A stretch of 64,000 nucleotides of DNA from Capillidium heterosporum (Eukaryota; Entomophthoromycota; Entomophthoromycetes; Entomophthorales; Capillidiaceae), in the NCBI GenBank assembly GCA_016630905.1, contig WBMQ01000013.1:744001-808000 (forward strand), written 5' to 3'. Positions 1 to 10,889 of this stretch are shown here, one piece after another. Position numbers and translations under genes: made by a program. The notes beneath the pieces were generated by a model, which did not search any database, was not told where the DNA came from, and worked only from the letters and a program-made list of their open reading frames with translations. The number at the start of each line of letters is the position of its first letter. Within the stretch, counting starts at the first letter, position 1.

Positions 1-1418
1 TATTATCCCATTTTTAGTCTTACAAATACTGCTTTTATAGGGAAATATCTATTAGCCATAACTACCAACCGGTATTGATTGTCCTATCGGATAATGAGAT
101 AGTAATATAGTGTAAAGTATAGTCACCTCTTTGGTGGAAAGATCTTGACAAGCTTTAGAACAGTATATGCGGATATTTGGCCATAATTTGTGCTAAGGAC
201 AGACTCTTATGAGCATTTAAATAGCGCTGATATCTTGAATACCTATAAGTGCTTTAAAACAGCTACACCTTACTTGTGAACAGTAATGGATGAGTTTAAC
301 ATCCAGCTTTGGTAAAATGAGCATTAGTAAATATATATAAGCTATTATAATTAATACATCAGCTTACAGCGCTAGAAGTGGAAGTCCATTGTTCGTTTCA
401 CTTTGTTTGTAAGATCAATTTTAGGCTGTAAAAACTTAGTAGTTTCCCTATCTGTAAATAGGTTGATACGGGCCATAGCTTAGATCCAAGCTATAACTCC
501 TTTATAAATTATTTTACACTACCGATAAAATACCCTCGAGTAAGTGTAGCAATCGTATGTAACTAGAGCCTTGATGCATCTTTCTATTTTTGAAAATACT
601 TTATTAATATACTATCGTTATATTACAATTTAATGATTCAAATGATACTGATGGATATATGTTGGATTTACAAGTCAACTGAATTAGCTGTACAGAAATG
701 AAGATTTCTATCACCAATTCATTGACTTTTGAGCTTATACCATGATGCTCATTATGCAAATACAGTCTGAATTACTAATACATATCGCTATATCTCAATA
801 TTAAGGCTAACCTACTGTTGATATTAGCTTCATTAAACATCCATTATAAAAGATAAACTTTAAACTAGTTTTACTTTAGAATAACTAGATCAAGGCATCC
901 CTACCCACCAATCCTTTTAGTAAGCTAAGTGTAAAGAATAGCAAGACACCTGTTATAGTGTACTAAACTTCTATGACTTTCGCCTCCTTATGAAGGAATC
1001 CAAATTGAAAATCTAAACAAACACTTCACTAATTCTTCCATAGCAACACTTTTTATTGTATGCAACTGGTTAAAAGTTGTATACTTTACTCAAATTTACA
1101 TAAACATTTTTCCAAAGTCTTTACAACAAATCGCAATACAAATTCAACAACATCAAACCAAAATACCTTGAAATTTTAATCCCTGCCAAATATATCATTA
1201 AACGTTTAATACATATTGCAACTACATTAAAGTTCACATATGGTCTAACGGATCATCATAATTCGACCGATGAAAATAACACTTTACCCTAATTGACTTT
1301 TCAGATCGTGTTCAAATTCCAAAGCACCCCAAGGTACTATGTGGGGAAATATAGGTAAAAATTTTTCAACTGGCTTCCTAAACCTCTTACCTTTTCAACA
1401 TCAAAAATTAGGATAATC
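1..1418. other. AT-rich intergenic, no gene seen
   Basis: No open frame with coding character, no tRNA-like fold and no clear repeat could be recognised in this stretch. The last ~100 bases are presumably the promoter and leader of the LPMO-like gene that follows. Confidence 0.5.
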
Positions 1419-2165
1419 ATGTTAATTCCACTAATCTTGCTACTACTCTTCCAACATCCAGCTTTAAGTCACAGCAACCTACGTATCCCAACTCCAAGAG
1501 GCAATGAAAAGTGGTCCAGCTACTGTTCAAAAGGCCAAGGCTGTACAGGTCCTTGTGAATCCAGCGTCTCGGAATCTAAATTCACTCATCCCTTTTACCC
1601 CAAGCAGACGATCCAACGCGGCCAGAAGTTGAAGGTAGAGTGGCTACGTCAGAACCATCCTGGTGGTTTCGTTAGATTAGCTTTCACTACTTTTACAAAT
1701 TCCGACTCTGAGCAAGCCTTCAATACCAATGTAGTAAAGTACGTTTGTTACGAGACCAACTGCGGTGAAGCACAACAGGATGTTGTTTTAGGTCACCTCA
1801 ACGGTAAAGGAGATATGCCCTGTTCAACTACTGTACAAGTGCCTGATAACTTACCGGATGGTCCTGTTACTTTGCAGTGGATATGGTTTGGAGGTGGCGT
1901 TTACTTTTCACAGCACAACACTACCTTTGCCAACTATCATAACTGCGCTGATATGGAGTTAATAGGTGGCAATACTTTCAATGAAGGTAAGAAGCAACCT
2001 ACATTCCAAGGTGGCGATGTAGCTACCCCAGATCAAGATAAGTGTAGGTACTGGGGAAGTAATAGAGTTGGCGTTTGTGCCCAAGGTTTTGAGGATGGTA
2101 GCCAGTGTGGGGTATCGGAACCTAAATTTGGTCCTCCTGATGATACTATCGTGTACGGAAGTTGA
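1419..2165 (+). CDS. Secreted LPMO-like (chitin-binding type-4) protein
   Basis: Single-exon gene, 248 aa. A 17-residue signal peptide ends in A-L-S, and the mature protein would start at His18. A second His lies at His80 in a QNHPGGFVRLAF context. An N-terminal His plus an internal His is the copper 'histidine brace' of lytic polysaccharide monooxygenases, which oxidatively cleave chitin or cellulose outside the cell. There are ten cysteines (36, 42, 46, 110, 115, 135, 176, 209, 220, 230), enough for five disulfides. The motif W-I-W-F-G-G-G near 154-160 and Y-H-N-C-A-D near 173-178 resemble the C-terminal core of LPMO_10/AA-type domains. No carbohydrate-binding module or GPI signal is visible. 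The assignment to LPMO rests on the His brace and fold-type motifs; the AA family and substrate cannot be told by eye. Confidence 0.7.
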   Translation: MLIPLILLLLFQHPALSHSNLRIPTPRGNEKWSSYCSKGQGCTGPCESSVSESKFTHPFYPKQTIQRGQKLKVEWLRQNHPGGFVRLAFTTFTNSDSEQAFNTNVVKYVCYETNCGEAQQDVVLGHLNGKGDMPCSTTVQVPDNLPDGPVTLQWIWFGGGVYFSQHNTTFANYHNCADMELIGGNTFNEGKKQPTFQGGDVATPDQDKCRYWGSNRVGVCAQGFEDGSQCGVSEPKFGPPDDTIVYGS

Positions 2166-4113
2166 GCTGTGGTATCTACTGGTATTTTTTTATTTCATTA
2201 AACTGTTTTTGTTTGTAGTTTTTTTAATGTGGTATTGATAATTTTAAGCAGTAAATAGTAAAATTCCAATTAAACCACCTATTTTTTGTCTTGTACATAT
2301 GTATAGTGCTTCCTATGCTTTCTCACAACTTCAAGTTATCGATTTTATCTTATAAAATAGACTACAAAGCTCCCAAAGTTTGAATATTCTGTAATATATC
2401 AAATATATATTTAAGTTTGCTATTCGTTTTTATTTTAGTAGCGAATAATGAACTTTGATACAATCACTTCTCATTGAAAGGATGCATTTGTATTAAATTT
2501 CACTTAGGATCTCATTGCCATAATACATTCTTTCTCAAACTAGTAAGATTCTGCTTAAAATTATAAGCCAACCTCAATCATTTTTATTTGCCAACATAAC
2601 TTGAAGTTTTGTTGAAAGTTTCTCAAAGATCTTTGCCACCAGTTTCCAAACAAACTAAAATTCATAAATGATACAATCCAAAGTTCTGAGAAATCCCAAA
2701 GCCAAGTGAACCCTTCTCAAGAAACTGTACAAATTTCATAACCTAGGTCCACCTACCCTTTCAAAAATTGTACCCAACGTGCAGGTCATAGACCTTGATA
2801 AAACCGGTAGGCATTGAACGCAAAGTTAACAGTTATTTAATAAAGGGTCAGGAGTTTAAATTAAAATACTAAACTAACGTATACCTGATCCCATGCAAGT
2901 TCTATAAAAAATGGTATGGGAAGTGGAAGTAAACCACGATCAAATTTCACAAATCTAACTCCTCATTTATAAACCTTTTACTCTATCTTCAAGTTCCCCA
3001 GCTTACATTTTACTCAAAGCAGTACTTGAATAACTTTCAAACTGGCTATAAGGAGTACCTGTATAAACTTTTTGAAGCTTATGAAAAGCTGTTTAGGACT
3101 CCTTTTTATGAAAGTGTGGGGATGTAACTCGAATTATTTAGTATTCTAATGCTACAACATATTTATAATATTTACTTGGTGGGACTTTCCTAATCTATTT
3201 ATAGTACATTGGAAAGAAATCGGTGGATTTTGAAGGGCGGATGTTGGCCAAATGTATGCTAAGCTTGGATAACATCGATATATTCCGGAGGTTTTCGGGC
3301 TACTGAGTATACCTATAACAGAAATTCTAGAAACTTATAGGTATAGACGTAGCTACTTATTCTCTTAGTAATTTAGGTTTAAGGCTAAGTGGTACAAATA
3401 GTCCTTTTAAAAGCTCTATACGTATATAGGGTTGAAGGGATACGTAGCAACATAAGAATCAGTATTGGAATATAATGATAAAACTCTGTCTAAGGTGCAT
3501 AAAACTTTCTATGTAAGGTACGTTTATAAATGCTAAGTAGATCATCATCTATATGCTTACTGTAGATATCGATCTCAAATAACTTGTACTTTTCCATGTA
3601 AATATTACGGTTTAACTTGACCTTGTGTTTACTTTCAAAAAAACTCATTTACGTTTCAACCTTGATTTTCCACCTAACTCTACATAAACCCTTTATCCGT
3701 GCACATATACTCAAAATGTTAGCTACTAACCGATTAAGAACGGTGGTAAACATTCTATCGGTAGAACATCTGAGACATCATCAACACATGCTACTACATT
3801 ATTTTACAAGCAGTTACGTCGCTACTCCTATATATTCAAATGACCCCAACCTCCTACTTAGATCGTATTTCGACAATTTAAAATTAAATCCCCAAGGTAG
3901 GTAGGTATCCCAGCTTTTAATTTAAGCTACTTTTTTGAAGCGGATCCTTAAACTATTTATATCACCATGTCTCTAAAAATACTAATTTAAGCATATATAT
4001 ATGGAGCGGGTAGCATAGATCACCTTAAATTTACATAAATTTAGCACATTTCATATATAGTTGCAATACCCCTCTAATAACTCTCACTTTATAATTAATC
4101 TAGCCCAACCCAA
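2166..4113. other. Intergenic with one doubtful short ORF
   Basis: Mostly AT-rich sequence with nothing recognisable. A 62-codon frame starting with ATG at 3716 and ending at 3904 exists, but it has no recognisable domain and no flanking gene signals, so it is not called. The 3' end before 4114 carries TATA-like AT runs and a C-rich leader suited to a promoter. Confidence 0.4.
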
Positions 4114-4734
4114 ATGTCCACCTTAAATCCTACAACGACTGTAACCCAACCAATGGACCAAAAACTACCACCCATTCAAACACTGATCAACATCTCTCCA
4201 GTTGATACCAAATCTATAACCCAAGTCCTGCCTACTCGCGACGACTTTTACTTCAGCAACGATAGCAAGGTGAACATACTATGCCTAGAACCCAAACCCA
4301 ACTTCAACATCGACAAGTTAATCGTTAGCAACCCCAACACTGCTACCAACCCCAAAGTCTACAAGAATCCTATACGTGGTAGACCTAACTTGAGTCTATC
4401 GGTCAACAATACTAATGGTGTAACTATGAAGAAGAAACGCAACTTTACCAACCGAAGGAATACTTTAGCTAACGCTAACCTATCCAATATGTACGCTAAC
4501 CCTACTAGCATCAATCCTATCACCGTCACAAACCTTAATGGTCCTTACTTGGTGCAACATACCAACCCGTACTTCCACTTGGATCGTAGATTATCTTTAA
4601 ACTACAACTACTATCCTGGTAGTGGAAATGGTAGTATGGTAGACCCTAGGGCCCTATATATAAGTCAGATGCACAGTTTTAAGATGGATATGCTGAGGAA
4701 AGAGAAGAATTTGAATTCAAAGTCGAAGAAGTAG
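4114..4734 (+). CDS. Hypothetical low-complexity, Asn-rich protein
   Basis: Single-exon ATG frame of 206 aa, C-rich in codon third positions compared with its flanks, which supports real coding. The protein is rich in Asn, Pro, Thr and Lys and looks mostly disordered. Visible features are a short hydrophobic LPPIQTLI motif near residues 19-26, an AT-hook-like I-R-G-R-P at about 88-92, a basic KKKRNFTNRR stretch near 106-115, and a lysine-rich tail. These would fit a nuclear or DNA-associated protein, but no family is recognised. No signal peptide or membrane segment. Function unknown. Confidence 0.6.
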   Translation: MSTLNPTTTVTQPMDQKLPPIQTLINISPVDTKSITQVLPTRDDFYFSNDSKVNILCLEPKPNFNIDKLIVSNPNTATNPKVYKNPIRGRPNLSLSVNNTNGVTMKKKRNFTNRRNTLANANLSNMYANPTSINPITVTNLNGPYLVQHTNPYFHLDRRLSLNYNYYPGSGNGSMVDPRALYISQMHSFKMDMLRKEKNLNSKSKK

Positions 4735-5294
4735 TTCGAAAGTAGTTGCTTTTGGTTGCCGTGTTAAATATATTTATGGATTTGATATTTGTAGATATAT
4801 GTGTAGTTATTGTAATTAATAAAGGTTTGTCTATTTTTAATTGAACTTCTACTTTCTTTTCCGCTTGCTTGCTAGAAAGAGTAATGTATAAATACTATGA
4901 TTTTTTGTCTTAAGAAGATCCTCATAAGAGTTGCGAGTATGAAAAATCCCAAAGTATATCTTACCCGTTAATATATTGTAGAGTTTTAAATTTTGTAATA
5001 CTAATTATAAGATACAAAATTCTACATAGTAACTCCCTAAGTTTCTATTGTAAAATTCCCTTTATCACAAAAACTTAAGATGCTTGAACTAAAGGATAAA
5101 TAGCATCAATACCTTTAACTTGTAAGAATCATTTCTTATTTTTATTGGAAAAGTGTACGGCCATCTACCTTTAGCCTTTTCCAAACTAACCAATCACTAT
5201 CTCAAAATTTTGATCATTCATCAAAATTCTTGAGCCTGTCCTGAAATTTGAAACAACCTTCTACTCTACACAAACCAAACTCTCAAAGAACAAA
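4735..5294. other. Intergenic, nothing recognised
   Basis: AT-rich spacer between two same-strand genes; contains the 3' flank of the first and the leader of the second, with no further signal seen. Confidence 0.5.
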
Positions 5295-5976
5295 ATGAGT
5301 ACATCTTTGAACCTAACTCGAAAGCTATCCACCTGGGCAAACAAACCAACCAAATATCTAAAGTTAGCCAAGCTCCCTACCACCTTCATACCGACCGATC
5401 TACTCTCTTTAAACAAAAAAGTGGAGGCCAATAAGCCCCAACTTGGTAAATTAAGTTTAAGTTTCAACCTAACATCTTTATTTTTTAAAAGTTTACATCC
5501 ACAGGGACTTTCTCCTTAACTCAACCAATAGCTGCTACCTAAGTTTCAACAGTACAACCGCCTGCCAAGCTTACCTCGATTTAGCTAAAAAACAAATAAT
5601 TGGTGCCCAATCTGTCAAAGCTAGTTATACGAGTGAAGAAGAATTTAAAAAGAAATTACACTTTGCCACTTTAGTCAACTACAACTTACAAGTCAACAGT
5701 CTAGTTATTCGAAACTTCAGGTTCAAAACTTCATACAAGAGTGTGCTTCGACTACTAAAGAGTATTCGAAACGACGTTGTAGATACCTCTGACTTTATAA
5801 CTTCGGTAGAAAGGGTTTATTATAAAGAAGCCGAAGTGGAAGGTACCTGTAGCTTCAAAGTTAGTTGTAAGGATGTCAATGACGCGTATTTGATTAAGAA
5901 CAAGTTGGATGGAAGCTACTTTGGTGAAGAGGAGTTTGGCAGAAGGTACAAGTTAGATGTGCAGTTGCTATTTTAA
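5295..5976 (+). CDS. Mitochondrial-type RRM-like protein, two exons
   Basis: Exons 5295-5445 and 5492-5976 join in frame across a 46-nt GT..AG intron, giving 211 aa; without splicing the first frame stops at 5519. The N-terminus (MSTSLNLTRKLSTW) is basic, hydroxylated and free of acids, like a mitochondrial presequence. Two tandem segments look like degenerate RRM folds: about residues 50-100, and about 125-211, where LVIRNFRF and GTCSFKVSCKDVNDAYLI resemble RNP2 and RNP1 strands. Suggests an RNA-binding mitochondrial protein. The specific family is not recognised, and the RRM assignment is by pattern only. Confidence 0.6.
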
Positions 5977-6778
5977 AAGTAAGCTAATGGTTAATTTGGA
6001 AATAAGGTTATTGTTAAGATGCTGTATACTTTTCCACTTTCTTTTAAGGATGGTGGATTTTAACATAGATCAAATAAATCGACAAGTTTAGGATCTACGA
6101 CCACTATGCTGATTTGGATTCAAGATTCATTTCAACGATCTTACTTTTCAATTTATTAGTTTAATCATATTTGCTTTTCAATTTGCTTTCTATAGCTACT
6201 TGACAAGACTGAATTGGGTGTACGGCAACAGATTATTGAATATTTTTGAGTCTGCATCACTTGATCTTTGTCATTAACTTAAAAACCTGCTACCCAAGCA
6301 TCGGTTAGATGGTTGTCTAAGTTTCAATATTTCACTTATTCTATATAGCACTTACATGCTTAAACTAAACTATAAACATAGCTTAACCTACATTAAACTT
6401 TCATTTTTCGATCTTTTGAGGTAAGCGTCTTTGAACTAATTTTATTTATGATATATCGATCACCATACAGTTCGACAACTTTGAATTTTCTATAATACCC
6501 AATGTAAAATATTTTTCCAACTACAAAGTTACAAATATGAATTGTTTCAATTTTGAAAGCTAAAGTTATAATATACATCCAAATAAAGGAAAAAATATTG
6601 AAATTCACAGATAGCCCTTCATTCAGATAATGGAAACAACTGATGTACCCAACTTTGTAAATTAGCTGAAGCTGATGGAAAAAATAGTAGCTTTATAACT
6701 TTCCATCTTTAGAATGAATACTATTGCATGCGTACGTATAGGTATCCTAAAAGGGAAGATATCCAGTGTTGGTATCAA
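5977..6778. other. Intergenic, nothing recognised
   Basis: Only short chance frames on either strand; no conserved protein or RNA signal noticed before the tRNA. Confidence 0.5.
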
Positions 6779-6850
6779 TCTCGGGTAGTATAGTGGTGAG
6801 TATCCCCGCCTGTCACGCGGGAGACCGGGGTTCAATTCCCCGCTCGAGAG
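6779..6850 (+). tRNA. tRNA-Asp (GTC)
   Basis: 72-nt cloverleaf. The 7-bp acceptor stem (5' TCTCGGG, 3' CTCGAGA) contains one G-T pair; the anticodon stem CCCGC/GCGGG carries loop CTGTCAC with anticodon GTC; the T arm CGGGG-TTCAATT-CCCCG is perfect; G is the discriminator. No intron. It contains good A- and B-box pol III promoter sequences. An identical copy lies inverted at 16071-16142. Confidence 0.97.
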
Positions 6851-7147
6851 TATTTTTTAACACTTTGTATATTGGCTGCTATCTCATGCTTCAATGTATA
6901 TCCAAATACTATTTTCATTTTTAAATACCAGGTCTTAAAAGCAACAAGGCCTATATAATTTTATTAAAGATTGGTACAATGATATCACTAATATCGTATA
7001 AATGAAATTGATAGTTTTGCATCAGCTAACTCAAATCTTATAAAAGTATATAAAGTCAATAATCTAAATTGAACTAAGCTCTTAGTTTACATTTATCATT
7101 ATACTGCAGTTAACGAAAACTTATATAAAATTAGGCAGATGTATTGA

Positions 7148-7975
7148 GATGTTCTAAATTTAAAATTATCTTCAAAGACTCGACATAATTTTAACAAAAC
7201 ATTTAGCTCTATTCAATTTATGTGGTAGTGCTCTAAGTTTCGGCCTCACTTCCAACAAACCAATTCCAGCTAAGAGCCATCTAATCAAATTGAATGTCGA
7301 TAGCAAATCTATTTCTATGAGTGGATCCAAGGTCTCTGAGCTTATACACCTAGGCAAGTATTTCGCTGATATTATCAATATTAAAAAGCTATCTAGTAGC
7401 GTGAAATCGATCAGTCACCTAATTCAACATCCCTACTAATTTTTTCTATACCAATTGTGTGAAGTCCAGAGCTTTCTCATCAAAGATGAGATGAAGATTT
7501 TCTTGGTGAAATTGATACAGATCTATATTCGGTTCTATAAGAAACGATTAAAGAGACCTCAAACTTAGCCTACAATGGTACCCCTTTGGTTCAAGCTTAT
7601 AGTTTCAATACCAATTTTGGCACCTAGAGATTTGAACATAAAGGCTGGGAATAACTCAGTATCATCACTTGTATTGAAGGTGAAATAATAATAATTGATA
7701 CCCATTTAAATTTCATCAACAAGGCCAATCTAGTCAATGATCATGTCCCAAGTGCCAACGATAATGGTTCTGATGTGATCACTTCCCTAAAAGTCTTTAA
7801 GGTCACTTTCAAATCCAAACTGCAGCTTAACTGTTTCATTGAATTCCACTTCTCGAGTGAGGAAAGTCACTACAATGGGAGGCTGCATACTACCAGCGTC
7901 ACTTTGGAGTTCATAAATTTTGATAGTATCCCAGATTTTTCCAACATGGCCACTGACTTTGTATCGCATTGACAC
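7148..7975 (+). pseudogene. Decayed M28E leucine aminopeptidase
   Basis: Unspliced remains of a secreted zinc aminopeptidase. In frame 3 (about 7203-7438) a hydrophobic leader ending GSALSFG is followed by a propeptide-like segment ending ELIHLGKYFADI. Frame 2 then carries the catalytic part (about 7640-7972), including FEHKGWE, SIITCIEG, PSANDNGSD and EFHFSSEE. Intact M28 enzymes have H..D, a bridging D in a GADDDGSG-type motif, and the EE pair. Here the EE pair survives, but the first motif reads HLN and the second NDNGSD. At least two stops interrupt frame 2 within the catalytic part (7625 and 7652) and a frame change separates the halves, so no functional product is expected. The 3' zinc-binding region is missing. 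Family assignment is from motif recall. Confidence 0.6.
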
Positions 7976-8441
7976 AGTCTATTATATAATTGAAATTTTG
8001 GTTGCCTTTATTTCGTTACAATTTTCAATAAAAAATTTCAAACATTGGCAGCTTTGTTAAAAGGTAGACCTTTAATAAAATATCTTGATAGTTTTACTAA
8101 AAAGCTATATTTTATTAGGATAATGAATATTATCAATGAAAAATTGATCCGCTTATGAAGAGAAGTAGATGTTAATTAGACCTACAGACAATTGTATAGT
8201 TTAGTCATGTGTTTTTACATTGATCAAATGAGTTAATGCCATTGATGTGATAGTAATTTATATCACAGAACTGAAAACTAACATTAATACAACTCAACCA
8301 CTGACTTTGACCTCTATTTACCGAGTACAAGCCTTACTATCCAACTGCCATTTAATGCTATTCGATGAGATTGCCCTTTATCATAGCTATACTTTATTAA
8401 AAACACTTGCAAATATATGTGCTTATTGATGTTGAATCCTT
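7976..8441. other. Intergenic, nothing recognised
   Basis: Spacer downstream of both the peptidase remnant and the convergent F-box gene; only short chance frames. Confidence 0.45.
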
Positions 8442-9923
8442 TTAACTATCCCAGTGATAAAACTTTTGCTTAAAGATACTATTTCCACCACCAATCGCAT
8501 AGCAATAAACAAGCTTAAAGAGAGATTTTGAGTTATCTACAAACCAACGCTTCAGTTCAATAGGCGCATAGTCCAGTTGTAAATTCAATAGTTTGGGAAA
8601 TTGGGCATCGGGTAGATGGAAATTTAACTTAGCTGACTGCTCTTCACTGTCGAACACTAACTCGAGCCGCTGCAGTTCCGTCAATTCAGTTAAAAAGTCG
8701 ACAATTGTAACGTCTAGTTTCTTTAAGCACTCAAGTCGAAGTTGCTTCAACTTTAAATGGGGTTGGAAATCGAACAGATCGGAAGGAAGGTTAAATCCGG
8801 TAAGAAATAAATTTTCCAAGCAGGGCAGACATTGGAATAGTCGATCTATACAGTCCTTCTGGGCGTCAAAGCTTACCCGCATCTTGAGAGTTTTCAAATT
8901 AGAGAGGTAGGGTAACTCCCTAATATGCCTAAAGTTAAATCGATGTAGGAATAGGATCTCAAGGTTGCGCCAAAAGCTATACTCATTCGAAAAAATATTG
9001 TTGTCCCACATATAGTTCAGTCCAAGTCGTATGAGTTTCGGAAAGCAATTCTTCACCGATATCTTCTTGACGTACTCTGCTCCATTCGAATCGCAATTGG
9101 TTATACGTATTCCTAACTGGGTTAGACTTTGGAAGTATGGTAGCGAGTTTGTTTCGAGTAGATCTACGTCGGTAAAGTGGAGGTACATATACTTGAGCTT
9201 GGGACATTTCTTACTGACAGATATAATGAAAGCTGAAGTTATCTCTTCTACTTCTACATGCAAGCAAGTCAAATTGGTCATCAAACTTTCAACTAGCCAT
9301 CTACTTGTCGATTGACACTTCAATGAAAGCTTATGCAAATTGGGGAACGTACGACAGATCAACTGGAACCTAGTACTATCGATAGTCAGTAAGTTGAGCG
9401 TCAAACTCTGTAATTTAGGAATATCCATCTTAGTTAACCAACTCCACTCTAACTCTGATTCGGCACAGTTCAATTTGAAATCCTTTAGACACCTAAATGA
9501 GGAGGTTAGGGAAGAAATATCGGTACCAAATGTGTCATCAATAATCAACGACAGTGCAAAAGACTCAAGCTTCTTTAGCTTATCCTTATCCATCTTCAAT
9601 AGATTATCGAAGTCTGGTTTGTCGAGTACTACCTCTTCATAAGTTACTAAACTCTGAAAGAAATTGAATTCCGATTCTATGGACTTGTAACCTATCTTCT
9701 TGACCTTTTTAATATAGGAATTGAATTTATTGAGATAGAGCTTTAGTGAATTGAAATCTTTGTATTGGAGGTAAAAGTTGGCGTCTATCAAGTCGTAAAT
9801 AAATGGTATCGTTAGTTTGTAAAACAATTGGTTTTGTCGAGCTAAAGTGAATTGAGTCTTTTTGTCTAATCTTGATATTATTGACGTTAGAAGTTCGTTT
9901 GGCAGATCTAGTAGTTGGATCAT
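8442..9923 (-). CDS. F-box / leucine-rich-repeat protein
   Basis: Intact single-exon frame of 493 aa. An F-box occupies about residues 1-45 (LLDLPNELLTSIISRL followed by IPFIYD), the Skp1-binding part of SCF ubiquitin ligases. The remainder is a chain of degenerate leucine-rich repeats (repeating L-x-x-L-x-L units such as FPNLHKLSLKC and LSNLKTLKMRV), which normally bind the substrate. No membrane segment or signal peptide. A truncated paralogue lies about 2 kb upstream on the same strand (11340-12090), indicating local duplication. The expected role is substrate recognition in a cytosolic or nuclear SCF complex; the target is unknown. Confidence 0.85.
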   Translation of the reverse strand: MIQLLDLPNELLTSIISRLDKKTQFTLARQNQLFYKLTIPFIYDLIDANFYLQYKDFNSLKLYLNKFNSYIKKVKKIGYKSIESEFNFFQSLVTYEEVVLDKPDFDNLLKMDKDKLKKLESFALSLIIDDTFGTDISSLTSSFRCLKDFKLNCAESELEWSWLTKMDIPKLQSLTLNLLTIDSTRFQLICRTFPNLHKLSLKCQSTSRWLVESLMTNLTCLHVEVEEITSAFIISVSKKCPKLKYMYLHFTDVDLLETNSLPYFQSLTQLGIRITNCDSNGAEYVKKISVKNCFPKLIRLGLNYMWDNNIFSNEYSFWRNLEILFLHRFNFRHIRELPYLSNLKTLKMRVSFDAQKDCIDRLFQCLPCLENLFLTGFNLPSDLFDFQPHLKLKQLRLECLKKLDVTIVDFLTELTELQRLELVFDSEEQSAKLNFHLPDAQFPKLLNLQLDYAPIELKRWFVDNSKSLFKLVYCYAIGGGNSIFKQKFYHWDS

Positions 9924-9934
9924 CTTGAATACCC

Positions 9935-10141
9935 TTGACTGTCTATCGAAATTTCTTGTTCACTGATAAGGGTGAAGTTGATTTGGATAAGCTGAAAGCT
10001 TATGTTTACTCTTCATCAATAAATCAAAAGGCGCCGAAAGTTAATTTTCCGGAAAACCAACTTACTATTCTGGACCATAAAAAAGCCTACGATTTCACAA
10101 TATGTTGTTCACATAAGCAGGGTAATTTTTGGCAAGCTTAA
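9935..10141 (+). other. Unassigned coding-like fragment
   Basis: An open frame of 68 codons with no ATG start, beginning 11 bases from the start codon of the opposite-strand F-box gene. Its composition is protein-like (e.g. KGEVDLDKLKAYVYSS, NFPENQLTILDHKKAYDF), so it may be the remnant of another gene. No family recognised and no splice acceptor seen upstream. Confidence 0.25.
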
Positions 10142-10375
10142 TTGTAAAAAATTCTCAAACTTATACGAACAGCATAACATAAGAACGTAGGCCTTTTCAT
10201 AGTAAAAGTAGTATGTTGGCAGCTCTAAATTATGGATTCATATAATTTTTAGATCTTTGATCTTATAATAAAATTGGCCTTATATGATCAACAATATATA
10301 TGCTTCATCGACAATATGTATATGTATGGAAGGTAGAGAAAAAAGTAGTAAAGTATATTGGCTAGTCGACTCTGC

Positions 10376-10490
10376 TGAGTGTTTGGTCACTGGCTTGGAC
10401 TTCCAGCCGAGTGGATTCGGCCAAATTTAGTGAATCCTTCGGCATGGGACGTGATATGTGTGTCATTATGGACTGGCTAATATAAATGTG
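10376..10490 (+). promoter_or_regulatory. Structured GC-rich upstream region with TATA
   Basis: A locally GC-rich block with overlapping inverted repeats: GGCT/AGCC with a 9-nt loop, GCCGA/TCGGC with a 6-nt loop, and GGATTC/GAATCC with a 13-nt loop. It is followed by TATAAAT at 10481-10487 and a long CAA-rich leader up to an ATG at 10644. It could be an upstream control region or a short structured RNA; the sequence cannot separate these. Confidence 0.35.
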
Positions 10491-10643
10491 GCAGTTATTT
10501 TACAACCAACAACAACATTTAAAACACAATTCCTTCAAGACTATCAGCTAGGAATCCTTTAAAACGTTTAATCAAACCAACCCAAACTTAAACTTACGAT
10601 CTAAGAGAGCCAAAAAGAAAAACCTCAAAACAACTCTAATAAA

Positions 10644-10889
10644 ATGACTCGTAAAACTCTTTCTCTCCTTGATGAAAACGATCCAGAAAACCCTTTTTTC
10701 CTTTTTTTTTCTTCTTCAGAGATTCGATATATATACCGCAGCTCAGAGGGCATAACTTGGAAGCTTGTAAGTAGGTTCTTTTTTTTACTAAAATGGAGGG
10801 CTCGTGTCCCGGTTGCAGTTGTCCACTCCAGCATTCAGGACTCATTTTCTCTGCAGGACAATTATCAGAGAATCCGAAGTCGAATCTAA
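10644..10889 (+). CDS. Possible small or disrupted gene after a strong leader
   Basis: ATG at 10644 follows a leader typical of well-expressed genes here (A/C-rich, ending ATAAAATG). The first 17 codons look coding (MTRKTLSLLDENDPENP), but a long pyrimidine run then dominates. Read straight through it gives 81 aa; removing a GTAAGT..TGCAG intron (10767-10856, 90 nt) leaves the frame unchanged and gives 51 aa. No recognised domain. It may be a genuine small protein or a gene whose body has been lost. Confidence 0.3.
   Translation: MTRKTLSLLDENDPENPFFLFFSSSEIRYIYRSSEGITWKLVSRFFFLLKWRARVPVAVVHSSIQDSFSLQDNYQRIRSRI

Noticed and set aside
3617-3904. 95-codon frame
   Set aside because: Needs a TTG start or begins at ATG 3716; no domain, promoter or splice support.
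8593-9642. Forward-strand frames of up to 105 codons
   Set aside because: Shadows of the reverse-strand F-box gene.
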